Shown here in pieces: positions 1-7,595 of a stretch of DNA of 20,295 nt. The DNA is from an archaeon (GTDB lineage Archaea > Iainarchaeota > Iainarchaeia > Iainarchaeales > Iainarchaeaceae): assembly GCA_024653905.1 (NCBI GenBank), contig JANLGZ010000094.1:1-20295 (forward strand), given 5' to 3'. Below the pieces are notes generated by a model that saw nothing but the letters and a program-made list of their open reading frames with translations, was not told where the DNA came from and searched no databases. Position 1 is the first letter of the stretch; each line of letters starts with the position of its first letter. Both the position numbers and the translations under genes were made by a program.

Positions 1-270
1 AGGAATTTCTGCATCAGCATCAGTAAAGCAGATTATCTCCCCTTTTGCTATTCTGGAACCTGCATTTCTTTCCCAGGCAGCACTTCTGTTTTTTTCCAAA
101 ACAACTTTAGCACCTAACTTTTTTGCAACCTCAACAGTTTTATCCTCAGAATAACCATCCCCCACAATGACTTCTACTTCATGAGACGTTTTCTGAGCAT
201 TGGCTGTTGCTAATGTTTTGGCAATGTATTTTTCTTCGTTCAATGCACCAATTACGATTGAAAACCGCAT
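1..270 (-). CDS. Glycosyltransferase family 2, N-terminal part (cut by window edge)
   Basis: Ninety codons are visible, from an ATG at 270 down to the window edge; the C-terminus is missing. The start MRFSIVIGALNEEKYI is the typical first strand and helix of GT-A-fold family 2 glycosyltransferases (an xxVIxxxNEExxI pattern). It is followed by VEVIVGDGYSEDKTVEVAKK, where the family usually has D-G-S-x-D, and by CFTDADAEIP near the edge, which matches the metal-binding DxD region. Such enzymes move a sugar from a nucleotide-sugar donor to a lipid or glycan acceptor, usually at the cytoplasmic membrane face. Acceptor and donor cannot be read from this fragment. A TATA-like stretch centred about 26 nt upstream suggests a leaderless transcript. 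The class call is firm; the exact role is unknown. Confidence 0.88.
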   Translation of the reverse strand, partial: MRFSIVIGALNEEKYIAKTLATANAQKTSHEVEVIVGDGYSEDKTVEVAKKLGAKVVLEKNRSAAWERNAGSRIAKGEIICFTDADAEIP

Positions 271-290
271 TGTAAAATTGGGAAAGTTGT

Positions 291-299
291 TAATAAAAG
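291..299 (-). promoter_or_regulatory. TATA-like element for the glycosyltransferase gene
   Basis: On the minus strand the gap between the eL41 stop and the glycosyltransferase ATG contains CTTTTATTA, centred about 26 nt before the ATG. This is the normal archaeal TATA-to-start spacing, so transcription could begin at or next to the ATG. It could also act as an oligo-T stop for the gene before it. It was inferred from spacing and composition only. Confidence 0.4.
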
Positions 300-306
300 C
301 TTTACA

Positions 307-438
307 CTATGCCTTAGCTCTCTGCCTTAGGTATCGTTTCTTTCGCTTTTTTCTTCGCATTTTCTTTTTTTTCCATTTCCAGCGCTGCCTAGCTTTGGTT
401 TTCTTGAACCTGGAAGTGTCGTTGCTTTCTCTACTCAA
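307..438 (-). CDS. rpl41e: Ribosomal protein eL41, 43 codons, TTG start
   Basis: This short gene is easily missed. Read on the minus strand from a TTG at 438 it gives 43 residues, then TAG. The C-terminal half, KWKKKKMRRKKRKKRYLRQR plus AKA, aligns column for column with eukaryotic/archaeal eL41 (human [20 protein letters not shown] plus SK): one very basic alpha helix with a Lys-Trp start and an RQR-A/S-K end. eL41 sits at the interface of the ribosomal subunits. Classical eL41 is about 25 residues, so there are roughly 18 extra N-terminal residues (SRESNDTSRFKKTKARQR), unless translation starts at the internal ATG (Met27), which would lose the conserved Trp residues. The TTG is supported by a GGTGA Shine-Dalgarno with a 6-nt spacer and by an in-frame TGA three codons upstream. 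The assignment rests on sequence likeness, composition and length. Confidence 0.82.
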   Translation of the reverse strand: MSRESNDTSRFKKTKARQRWKWKKKKMRRKKRKKRYLRQRAKA

Positions 439-501
439 AAATGCTCACCAATTAAAAAAAAGGTTATTATTTAGGAATTCTACTAGCACAGGTTTAAAAA
501 G

Positions 502-1164
502 CTATTCGGATTCTGCCCCTCTAAGCCATTTAACACCTGCATAAACCAGAGGAGTATCTAAAATGGCTAACCCTACTTTTAGAATATAATAAGGAATTAT
601 GAGTGAAATAACAAAAGCAACATCATACTTTGGCGAAACCTGATAAAATGCAATGAACATGAACAAGGTTGAGTCTATTGCCTGGCTCACAATAGTACTT
701 GCATTATTTCTCAACCACAGATGTTTTCCATTGGTTTTTTTCTTCCAAAATTCAAAAGAGAAAACATCATGCATCTGTGCAATAAAAAATGCGATTATTG
801 ACGCGATTAATATTCTTAAACTTTGATTAAAAATAGGATTATATTGATCAGGAGTAATCCAGCTTCTTTGCGCAAAAGGAAGATTAACTGAAATAACTGT
901 AATAATTAAAACAAAAATTAAAGCTGTTAGACCGATGTAAACAAATTCCTGTGCTTTTTTTCTTCCATAAACCTCGGCAATAATATCAGTAACAGGAAAA
1001 GTGAACGCAAAAGCAACTAAACCAACACTAAAAATAATCGGGATTCCAAAAAGAACAAGTTCAGCAATTTTCCCCCCTAGAAGATTAGACGCTATAATTG
1101 ACGCAATAAATAACCCTAGTAATAGGTTAGTTCTGAAATTTTTTGATTTCAATTCTTCAATCAT
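502..1164 (-). CDS. yhhQ: Queuosine/archaeosine precursor transporter (YhhQ/VUT family)
   Basis: This is a 220-residue integral membrane protein with about six hydrophobic segments. It matches the YhhQ (DUF165, VUT) family: N-terminal SNLLGGKIAEL, the motif FPVTDIIAEVYGRKKAQEFVY, a middle AQMHDVFSFEFWKKKT and WLRNNASTIVSQAIDSTLF near residues 150-170. Bacterial members import 7-deazaguanine precursors (preQ0/preQ1). In archaea the likely use is to feed archaeosine (G+15 of tRNA), which is inference. The reading frame opens further upstream, at 1233. I place the start at 1164 because GAGGT precedes this ATG by a normal spacer and the length then fits the family. It lies downstream of tRNA-Glu in the same direction and upstream of eL41, possibly in one transcript. 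Confidence 0.85.
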   Translation of the reverse strand: MIEELKSKNFRTNLLLGLFIASIIASNLLGGKIAELVLFGIPIIFSVGLVAFAFTFPVTDIIAEVYGRKKAQEFVYIGLTALIFVLIITVISVNLPFAQRSWITPDQYNPIFNQSLRILIASIIAFFIAQMHDVFSFEFWKKKTNGKHLWLRNNASTIVSQAIDSTLFMFIAFYQVSPKYDVAFVISLIIPYYILKVGLAILDTPLVYAGVKWLRGAESE

Positions 1165-1268
1165 AAATAAGACCTCATGCATCAATGTCTCGGGATACAA
1201 TATTGGTATGAACAAATTGGAAGACCAAATCATTCTTAAAGGTTGCTAAGAATCGAAAAAGGTTAAAG

Positions 1269-1343
1269 TGCCCCCAACGGGATTCGAACCCATGTTACTG
1301 GCTTGAAAGGCCAGTGTCCTTGACCGGACTAGACGATAGGGGC
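1269..1343 (-). tRNA. tRNA-Glu (anticodon UUC)
   Basis: On the minus strand a full cloverleaf of 75 nt folds. The acceptor stem GCCCCTA pairs with TGGGGGC followed by discriminator A. There is a D arm with GTC/GAC. The anticodon stem CTGGC/GCCAG carries the 7-nt loop CTTTCAA, giving anticodon TTC. The T stem ATGGG/CCCGT closes the canonical loop TTCGAAT. No intron is present and CCA is not encoded. A GC-rich hairpin ends one nucleotide before the mature 5' end. Confidence 0.96.
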
Positions 1344-1413
1344 ATCCGAGACTTGCTCCTCGGAAGAGAGCGTACCATCTTCATCCAGCAAAGCTGAACT
1401 CGATGCTACTGAC
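1344..1413 (-). other. GC-rich structured segment directly 5' of tRNA-Glu
   Basis: About 70 nt upstream of the tRNA is near 51% G+C, in clear contrast to the AT-rich surroundings, and has no open frame or TATA box. Minus-strand structure includes TCCGAG/CTCGGA (1359-1364 with 1345-1350, 8-nt loop) ending one base before the tRNA, a competing GCTC/GAGC pairing, and CATC-CAGC-TTT-GCTG-GATG further upstream. AT-rich promoter-like sequence appears only beyond about 1415, so the segment is probably transcribed with the tRNA as a long leader or a linked small RNA. I do not recognise an RNA family; no good C and D box pair is present. Confidence 0.4.
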
Positions 1414-1531
1414 TATTACTAACACTAAACTTCAAAATGAAGGTTTTTAATAGTTTCACTTGAAGATTAAGTAATACTAATAAGGAAATCTTTTGTAAAT
1501 TGTTTTTAAAACTATGTAAAGGGATCTAAAA

Positions 1532-1699
1532 ATGGCATTATCATCAGTAGCAACAAAAAGAGTCTTTGAGGACGTATGGATTTGCATGAACTGCAATTCC
1601 AAGAATAAAGGCCAGAAAGGGAAACCTGCAGCTAAATGCAGAAAATGCAATTCTAAAAGAATGCGATTAAAGAAAAAAGGAAAGAAGAAAGCAGGCTAA
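1532..1699 (+). CDS. rpl40e: Ribosomal protein eL40 (zinc ribbon), 55 aa
   Basis: This 55-residue protein starts with ATG at 1532 and ends with TAA. Its core is VWICMNCNSKN, a spacer, then AKCRKCNSKRMRLKKK: a four-cysteine zinc ribbon (CxxC...CxxC) with a very basic tail, the pattern and size of archaeal eL40, a large-subunit protein near the GTPase-associated centre. The spacer between the Cys pairs (NSKNKGQKGKPAAK) is a few residues longer than in typical archaeal eL40. A TATA-like TTTTTAAAA lies around 1503-1510 and a weak GGGAT precedes the start. It is a single gene facing away from tRNA-Glu. Small zinc ribbons resemble one another, but the CRKC...MRLKKK end is specific. Confidence 0.86.
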   Translation: MALSSVATKRVFEDVWICMNCNSKNKGQKGKPAAKCRKCNSKRMRLKKKGKKKAG

Positions 1700-1777
1700 A
1701 TAATCTGCTTCGAACTATTTTTCAGCCAAAAAAGGCTACAAATAACTTTAATTAAACTTCAAATCCCAATAATCATT

Positions 1778-2581
1778 ATGAACAAATACCTTTCAATACT
1801 AAGACCTCTAAACGGACTAATTTCTATGTTTGGAGTTTTCACAGGATTTGCAATAGCACAACAAACACTTCTTCTTTCAGCAGAACTTGGAATGGCAATG
1901 ATTGCAGCATTTCTAATTACTGGCGCGGGAAATGTAATCAACGATTATTATGATATTGAAATTGATAAAAAATTAAATAACGCACTACAAAACACCAAAG
2001 ACAAAAATTTACTATTTTATTCAGGGATACTTTTTGCAACCGGGATAATTATTTCAGGTTTGATTAATGTTCATGCATTAATAATTGCAATTGTGGTTTC
2101 GGTTCTTTTAATTGTTTATTCTGCAATAATGCAAAAATACAAATTCTTGGGAAATTGGGTTGTGGCATTAGGAACTGCACTCACCTTGATTTATGGAGCA
2201 ACGCTTGTTCAGGTTTATGATGCAGTTATTATTCTTGCGGGTTCGGCAATGCTTGCAAATGCAGCAAGGGAAATAATTAAAGATGCAGAGGATATGAAAG
2301 GAGATTTTGGAAGCAAAACAACACTTCCAATGCTTCTTGAATTTGGAACAGTGAAAATAATAATAATTCTGCTTTACTTTCTCGCAATTATTCTTGGAGT
2401 AATGGCATGGGTTTTTGGTTACATGAACGGACCTTATTATATTCTTTTATTATTAGCAGCAGCTTTCATGTTCTTCAATTCATGGAAACTCTTTTCTGAA
2501 AAAAAATTCAAACCAGCTCAATGGTACAGTAAGTTCGGAATGATAACAGCATTGCTTGCATTCCTTGGAGGAATATTATGA
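1778..2581 (+). CDS. UbiA-family prenyltransferase, probable digeranylgeranylglyceryl phosphate synthase
   Basis: This 267-residue membrane protein has about eight to nine hydrophobic helices. Both aspartate-rich motifs of the UbiA superfamily are intact: N55-D56-x2-D59-x3-D63 (NVINDYYDIEID) and D169-x2-D172-x3-D176 (IIKDAEDMKGD). These bind Mg2+ and the prenyl diphosphate. In archaea the usual member of this size adds the second geranylgeranyl chain to geranylgeranylglyceryl phosphate (DGGGP synthase), the second ether-bond step of membrane lipid synthesis. The N-terminus LSILRPLNGLISMFGVFTG fits that subfamily. Its TGA overlaps the next gene's ATG (ATGA), so the two are translationally coupled. 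Other UbiA substrates cannot be excluded from sequence alone, but lipid synthesis is by far the most likely. Confidence 0.87.
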   Translation: MNKYLSILRPLNGLISMFGVFTGFAIAQQTLLLSAELGMAMIAAFLITGAGNVINDYYDIEIDKKLNNALQNTKDKNLLFYSGILFATGIIISGLINVHALIIAIVVSVLLIVYSAIMQKYKFLGNWVVALGTALTLIYGATLVQVYDAVIILAGSAMLANAAREIIKDAEDMKGDFGSKTTLPMLLEFGTVKIIIILLYFLAIILGVMAWVFGYMNGPYYILLLLAAAFMFFNSWKLFSEKKFKPAQWYSKFGMITALLAFLGGIL

Positions 2582-3492
2582 ACAGAGAACAGATGCTCTC
2601 TTTGGTTGTTTCAAAATTAAAACAATCCAATTTTCATGTTGCAACATTTTTTGGTTCAAATACCTGCTTTGATTTAATCGCAAAAAACGGAAACATTACT
2701 CTCGTAATAAAAATTTATGAAAACATTGATTCTATAAGAAAAGAGCAGGGCGAAGAATTAAAGAAATTAGGCCAGACAATAAATGCAACTTGTTTAATTA
2801 TCGGGGAAAAAACAAAAGTTTTCAATCTGAAAGATGACACGGTTTATAACCGATATGATATCAGAACAATAACGCCTAAAGCATTTGAAAAAGTTCTTGA
2901 TCATGAAACTCTGCAGTCAAAATATTTCAAGGGGAAATATATTGTGGATCTTGATTCTAATGAACTGAAAAGGAAAAGAGAAGAGCTTAATATTTCTTTG
3001 CAGGAACTTGCAAACAGAATAGGGGTTGCCACTGATACACTTAACAGGTTTGAAAAAGGTTCAAGTACTTCTCTTGAAACAGCAAAAAAGCTTGAACATG
3101 AATTAAATGAAAATCTTGTGAAGGAAATAAATATTTTTGACGAACACCCTTACAAAAAAGATTTTGATGAGGAACCAAAAGAAAGGTTATTGGAAAAAAT
3201 GCATGATATTGGTTTGAAAATGGCATTATTTAATCATAGTCCATTCAAAGCAATTGGATCATCTGAACATGGTTTGTTTATTACAACAGGAAAAGGTAAA
3301 TTTGATATTCCAAAAAAAGCACTTGAATTGAAAAAAGCAAGCACAGTTGTTAATTCGGATTCTATAATTGTTACAACAGAATACAAATACAAAAGCATTG
3401 ACGGTGTTCCTATTATTGAGGAATCTGATTTGGAAACAATAAGTAAACTTAAAGACCTTAAAAAAATTATTCACGAAAGAGAACAGGAATAA
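2578..3492 (+). CDS. Archaeal HTH-type (Cro/C1) transcriptional regulator with N-terminal nuclease-like domain
   Basis: This 304-residue protein is the archaeal family of putative HTH regulators often found near lipid or core genes (COG1395 type). Residues about 128-183 form an XRE/Cro-type helix-turn-helix: ELKRKREELNISLQELANRI followed by GVATDTLNRFEKGSS. Residues 20-110 carry FDLIAKNGNITLVIKI, which looks like the core of a PD-(D/E)xK nuclease fold (Asp32, then V-I-K at 43-45) but with no obvious Glu before the Lys, so it is probably inactive; this is inference. The C-terminal third is alpha/beta and unassigned. The start overlaps the stop of the DGGGP synthase gene and has a GGAGGA Shine-Dalgarno inside that gene. 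Pcm follows after two nucleotides, so all three are probably one operon. Confidence 0.82.
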   Translation: MNREQMLSLVVSKLKQSNFHVATFFGSNTCFDLIAKNGNITLVIKIYENIDSIRKEQGEELKKLGQTINATCLIIGEKTKVFNLKDDTVYNRYDIRTITPKAFEKVLDHETLQSKYFKGKYIVDLDSNELKRKREELNISLQELANRIGVATDTLNRFEKGSSTSLETAKKLEHELNENLVKEINIFDEHPYKKDFDEEPKERLLEKMHDIGLKMALFNHSPFKAIGSSEHGLFITTGKGKFDIPKKALELKKASTVVNSDSIIVTTEYKYKSIDGVPIIEESDLETISKLKDLKKIIHEREQE

Positions 3493-3494
3493 AA

Positions 3495-4151
3495 ATGAAT
3501 TTCGAAGCAGAAAGAAAAAAACTGGTTGAATACATTTCCGGGTTTGCAATAACAAGTGCTCAAATAAAAAAAGCAGTATCAGAGGTAAGGAGAGAAAATT
3601 TTCTCCCAGAAAACCTGAAACAGCACGCGTATGATGATAATGCTGCACCTATAGGATATGGGCAGACCATTTCACAGCCCTCAACAATAACAGTGATGCT
3701 CGAATTACTTGGAGTAAAAAAAGGAATGAAAGTTTTAGAAATAGGTTCAGGCTCGGGATATGTGCTGGCATTGCTTTCAAAACTGGTTGGAGAAAAAGGA
3801 AAAGTTTATGGGATTGAATATTTAAAAGAGCTTGCAGAAGCGTCTGAAAAAAATCTAAAAGAAGAAAAAATTGAGAAAGTGGAAATCAAACAAGGGGATG
3901 GTTCTTTGGGGTGGGAAAATGAGGAATTTGACAGAATTCTTATCAGCTGTGCTTGTCCATTTATTCCAAAAAAACTTTTTGACCAGTTAAAAGAAAAGGG
4001 CAGAATTGTGGCACCGGTAGGGGATAAAGGAACACAAATACTCGAGATTCTAATGAAAGATAAAGGAAAGCCATTCAAGAAAAGTTATGAAGGCGGATTA
4101 TTTACTTTTGTACCTATGCAGGGAAAGCACGGTTATTCAACAAACTTATAA
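3495..4151 (+). CDS. pcm: Protein-L-isoaspartate O-methyltransferase
   Basis: This 218-residue cytosolic enzyme uses S-adenosylmethionine to methylate isoaspartyl residues in aged proteins so that they can revert to aspartate. The family signature IGYGQTISQPSTI (residues 53-65) is present, as is SAM motif I VLEIGSGSGYVLALL (80-94, GxGxG at 84-88). Acidic Glu108 follows in YGIEYLKELAE, and there is a later ILISCACPFIPKKLFDQLK with the LKEKGRIVAPVG strand. Length is normal for the family. It starts two nucleotides after the HTH regulator. Its last 19 nt overlap, tail to tail, the end of the ABC-transporter ATPase gene on the other strand. Confidence 0.95.
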   Translation: MNFEAERKKLVEYISGFAITSAQIKKAVSEVRRENFLPENLKQHAYDDNAAPIGYGQTISQPSTITVMLELLGVKKGMKVLEIGSGSGYVLALLSKLVGEKGKVYGIEYLKELAEASEKNLKEEKIEKVEIKQGDGSLGWENEEFDRILISCACPFIPKKLFDQLKEKGRIVAPVGDKGTQILEILMKDKGKPFKKSYEGGLFTFVPMQGKHGYSTNL

Positions 4152-4951
4152 TTGGTTTTTTTCAAATTCACAAAAGCTTTTCCTTTGCCGTTATAAGGAA
4201 TTTTTAATCTTGCCTCAAGGTTTTTCCCTTTCTTTTTTGCTTCAATCAGAACATAATCGCTTACAAAATTCTTTACAAAAGAATTTTTTGGTTTAGAAAA
4301 TATTTCAACAGGCAAACCAGATTGCTCTATTTTTCCGAAATTCATTACGACAATTTTATCACTCAGGAAAAACGCTTCATCAATATCATGTGAAACAAAA
4401 ATCATGGTCAATCCGGTTTTCTTTTGGAGTTCTTTAAGAAAGAATTTCATTTTTTCCTTCAGAGGAGCATCCAAACCATTAAGCGGTTCATCAAGAAGAA
4501 GAAGTTCAGGTCGGAAAGCAATGGCGCGTGCAATTGCAACTCTTTTCTTTTCACCACCGCTTAAATGATTTACTTTTCTTTTTTCAAAACCCTCAAGATG
4601 AACAAGTTTTAATGTTTCTTTTACTTTTTTTTGAACATCGGATTGCTTTTTCATTTTTATTCCGAAAGCAACATTATCAAAAACATTCAAATGAGAAAAA
4701 AGTGAATCCCCTTGAAAAACAAAACCTACATTTCTTTCCTCGGGAGGAATATTAGTTACATTATTTTTATTGAAAAAAATATTTCCTGAAACAGGAGTTT
4801 CAAGACCTGCAATTGTTCTCAGCAAAGTTGTTTTTCCACAGCCGCTTGGACCAACAATAGCAGTAAATGAACCCCCTTGAATTTCCAGCGAAAGGTTTTT
4901 CATTTCCCAATCAGAATAAATCAGATTTAATTTTTCAATTTTCAGTTTCAT
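4133..4951 (-). CDS. thiQ: ABC transporter ATPase, thiamine-type (ThiQ-like)
   Basis: This 272-residue ATPase belongs to the thiamine/iron(III)/spermidine class. All motifs are intact: Walker A GPSGCGKTT (34-42), Q-loop Gln80, signature LSGGE (130-134), Walker B LLLLDEP (150-156) and H-loop His188. About 60 residues follow the nucleotide-binding domain, too few for a full TOBE pair. It powers import by the permease encoded just upstream, whose stop codon overlaps this ATG (TAATG). The thiamine assignment comes from the ThiB-like binding protein and the thiamine diphosphokinase in the same operon, because ATPase sequence alone does not show substrate. Its 3' end overlaps pcm by 19 nt on the opposite strand. 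Confidence 0.85.
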   Translation of the reverse strand: MKLKIEKLNLIYSDWEMKNLSLEIQGGSFTAIVGPSGCGKTTLLRTIAGLETPVSGNIFFNKNNVTNIPPEERNVGFVFQGDSLFSHLNVFDNVAFGIKMKKQSDVQKKVKETLKLVHLEGFEKRKVNHLSGGEKKRVAIARAIAFRPELLLLDEPLNGLDAPLKEKMKFFLKELQKKTGLTMIFVSHDIDEAFFLSDKIVVMNFGKIEQSGLPVEIFSKPKNSFVKNFVSDYVLIEAKKKGKNLEARLKIPYNGKGKAFVNLKKTNYKFVE

Positions 4952-6567
4952 TAAAACACACTCTCATCTTTGGAAAAATATTCTATTGTATAAAAACTCA
5001 AAAAGCTAATTCCAATAAGAACAACACCCATCGCAGCAGCTGCAAAAATATCAAAAGTTGTTAAAAGCCGATAAATGTAAACAGGCATTGTAGCATAAAC
5101 CCCGTCATAAAGAAGAAGCACCAAACCTAATTCTCCCAATGAAACTGCAAAGCAAAGAGCAAGGGAAACTAAAAGAGAGTTCTTTATTCTCGGAAACTGC
5201 ACAAACTGAAAAACCTGAAATTCGTTTGCGCCTAAAGTTTTGGCTGCATCAAGGCTCTCAGAATCAATCCTGTTGAGGGCATTGTTAATAATCCTGAATG
5301 CGAACGGAAACGCGAATATTGCATGCCCAATAACAATTACCCAAAAATGACCGGTTCCAAAGCCAAGCCAGTAACCAAAACCAAGGGTTATTACAGAAAC
5401 AGCCACTGAAGCACTCAAAAACACCTCTGAAAACCGGATTTTTGTCTGTTTAAGGGATGCAAGTAATCCAAAGAAGGTTGCAATTATTGAAGAAGAAATT
5501 GCAAGCAAAAGACTGTAAAAAATCGATAAAATCGGGGTTGTTCCTGATAAAGAAACATTGCTCGTAAATATAATTTTTTCAAAAGATTTCAAAGAAAATT
5601 GCCCCAATTTCGGATCAAAAAAAGCAAAAAATACAAGCGAAATTATTGGAAGAGCAATAAAAACCACCCCTGCAAAAATTATTAAAAATTCAAAAAATCC
5701 TTTTACTGAATTAAATTTTAATTTTCTGGGCCTCTCAATATTTAAAGAATTTTTTATTGAATATTTTTTTGAAAAATAAATATAACCATAACCAACAATA
5801 CTTAAAATCAAAAACTGAAAAAATGCCAACAGTGCACCTATTTCAAAATTAAAGTTTCTTGTAATCTGTCTGTAAATTTCAACTTCAAAAGTTGAAAACT
5901 GCAAACCCCCGAGAGTTAATACAATTGCAAAGCTCATGAAAGTGTAAATGAAAACCAGAGAAGCACTTGCGATTAATGATGGAATTAATTGCGGAAGAGT
6001 TATTTTGAAAAAAACCTGTAATTTATTTGCACCAAGAGTTTTTGCTGCTTCTTTCATTGTTTTATCTGTGTTTTCCCACGCATTTGAAACAAAACACATT
6101 ACTATTGGAAAATTATAAAATGTATGCGCAAGAATTATTCCGGAAAAACCATAAAGGAACTGCACATGTTCTTCAAAACCAAAAAAGTTTTTCAGAAATA
6201 AATTAATCCAGCCATTATTTCCAAAAATTATTACAAAAGAAATAACAACCAGAATTGAAGGAAACACAAAGGGAATTAATGAAAGAGATTTAAGGATTTT
6301 TTTCCCAGGGAAATCTCTTCTTGCAACAACATATGCCATTGGCAGCCCTACAAGTACAGCAAACAAGGTTGATACTAATGCCTGTGAAAAGGAATTCCAT
6401 AATAAAAAATCATTTTTCAGAAGAACCTCAATAAAAAGGAAAATTGTTTCAGTTCCGGGTAATAAAGCCTTTGCTAGAACTAATAATAAAGGATATAAAA
6501 AAAAGAAAAAGAAGAAAAGCCCAAGCAAAATCTTGGCACTTATCAGGATTGCATTATTTTTTCCCAT
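4951..6567 (-). CDS. thiP: Fused two-domain ABC permease, thiamine-type (ThiP-like)
   Basis: This 538-residue membrane protein has about twelve hydrophobic helices and holds two permease modules in one chain, as in ThiP and the iron(III) FbpB family. Each half has its EAA loop for docking the ATPase: EAAKTLGANKLQVFFKITLP in the first half and DAAKTLGANEFQVFQFVQFP in the second. The near identity of the two loops shows the internal duplication. It forms the membrane channel, with two copies of the ATPase below and the lipoprotein encoded upstream delivering substrate. The start overlaps the binding-protein gene by 25 nt and the stop overlaps the ATPase start by one base, so the three are coupled. 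Iron(III) is an alternative substrate by family, but the partner protein argues for thiamine. Confidence 0.86.
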   Translation of the reverse strand: MGKNNAILISAKILLGLFFFFFFLYPLLLVLAKALLPGTETIFLFIEVLLKNDFLLWNSFSQALVSTLFAVLVGLPMAYVVARRDFPGKKILKSLSLIPFVFPSILVVISFVIIFGNNGWINLFLKNFFGFEEHVQFLYGFSGIILAHTFYNFPIVMCFVSNAWENTDKTMKEAAKTLGANKLQVFFKITLPQLIPSLIASASLVFIYTFMSFAIVLTLGGLQFSTFEVEIYRQITRNFNFEIGALLAFFQFLILSIVGYGYIYFSKKYSIKNSLNIERPRKLKFNSVKGFFEFLIIFAGVVFIALPIISLVFFAFFDPKLGQFSLKSFEKIIFTSNVSLSGTTPILSIFYSLLLAISSSIIATFFGLLASLKQTKIRFSEVFLSASVAVSVITLGFGYWLGFGTGHFWVIVIGHAIFAFPFAFRIINNALNRIDSESLDAAKTLGANEFQVFQFVQFPRIKNSLLVSLALCFAVSLGELGLVLLLYDGVYATMPVYIYRLLTTFDIFAAAAMGVVLIGISFLSFYTIEYFSKDESVF

Positions 6568-7553
6568 TCAGAAATCCATTCCTCTTTTTTTTCATCAACC
6601 AACACTGGATTTAATTCTAATTGAGTTTCTGGTTGCAAAGCATAATCCTCAAATGCCTGAGGCAATTCAATATTTTTATTTACAGGAAACATAAACTGTT
6701 TGAATGGAACCTCACTTTGGAATTCTTCTGTGAGCGAGAACTCAATGAACTGTTCGGCAAGTTTTCGGTTCTTTGTTCCTTTCACAATACCCATCCCTTC
6801 AATCTGCACATAATGGCCTTCCTTAAAATCAGCTGCCAAATACGTGTCAATGTCCTCAAATTCTTTATAGTACGGAGGAGATGTTCCATAACTCAAATAT
6901 ATTGGAACTTCTTTTGCAGCAAACAAACCAGCAGATTCATCCCAACCATCAGTTATGGTTAATATATTTGGTTTGAATTCAATCCAAAAATCCTTGTAAC
7001 CCGGATCCCCATAAACTGCAATTGTCCAAAGCAATAAACCCAATCCTGAGGAAGATGTTCTTGGATTCTGAATTGCTATTTTGTTTTTCAAACTCGAATC
7101 CAACAGAGAATCGAAACTATTTATTTCAATATTCACTGCTTCAGAATTGTAAACAAATGCAAAGTAACCATAATCATAAGGAACCAAATAGTTTTCCTGC
7201 GAAAACTTTATTTTTTCAGAAACAAGAGAAGCATTTTTTGGAGTGAACTCTTCTAAAACTCCATGCTTTAAGGCATCAAAAATCAGGCTGTTATCTAAAC
7301 CAATTACAAGATCAGCTTTTGGATTGTCTTTCTCAAGAATTAATGCACTTAAAACCTGCCCGGCATCTCCCTTTGAAACCATATTTACTTTACAATTACA
7401 TTTTTCTTCAAATTGAGGTACAACCTGAGGACCTAACCCATACTCTGAAACCATTGAATCATAAGTGTATATTGTTAAGTCATTTTGCGGTTGCTGTACA
7501 CAACCTGAAAAAATAATGAATGAAAATAATAAGATTATTGAAATTTTGTTCAA
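6543..7553 (-). CDS. thiB: Thiamine-binding lipoprotein of ABC transporter (ThiB-like), TTG start
   Basis: This 336-residue secreted binding protein begins with MNKISIILLFSFIIFSGC, a signal peptide with a lipobox ending at Cys18, so it is probably lipid-anchored outside the membrane. The mature N-terminus reads LTIYTYDSMVSEYGLGPQVV, then FEEKCNCKVNMVSKGDAG and ADLVIGLDNSL, matching the E. coli thiamine-binding protein TbpA/ThiB (LTVYTYDSF...GPGP...FEA-C-NC...ADVVLGLDNNL) closely enough to prefer thiamine over iron or polyamines. TTG is used as the start: GGTGA stands 6 nt before it and no upstream ATG is available. It lies 42 nt after the thiamine diphosphokinase gene and overlaps the permease gene. 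Confidence 0.88.
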   Translation of the reverse strand: MNKISIILLFSFIIFSGCVQQPQNDLTIYTYDSMVSEYGLGPQVVPQFEEKCNCKVNMVSKGDAGQVLSALILEKDNPKADLVIGLDNSLIFDALKHGVLEEFTPKNASLVSEKIKFSQENYLVPYDYGYFAFVYNSEAVNIEINSFDSLLDSSLKNKIAIQNPRTSSSGLGLLLWTIAVYGDPGYKDFWIEFKPNILTITDGWDESAGLFAAKEVPIYLSYGTSPPYYKEFEDIDTYLAADFKEGHYVQIEGMGIVKGTKNRKLAEQFIEFSLTEEFQSEVPFKQFMFPVNKNIELPQAFEDYALQPETQLELNPVLVDEKKEEWISEWEKIMQS

Positions 7554-7595
7554 ATTAAATCACCTTAAGAAAGGCAGGAAAGCGAACCTTTAAAA

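Noticed and set aside
502..1233. Longer form of the YhhQ-type transporter starting at 1233
   Set aside because: The extra 23 residues are not family-like, and the ATG at 1164 has a GAGGT ribosome site at normal spacing.
1344..1440. Second tRNA or box C/D RNA upstream of tRNA-Glu
   Set aside because: No T-loop GTTCRA with flanking stem, and no RTGATGA with a matching CTGA on either strand; only unassigned structure remains.
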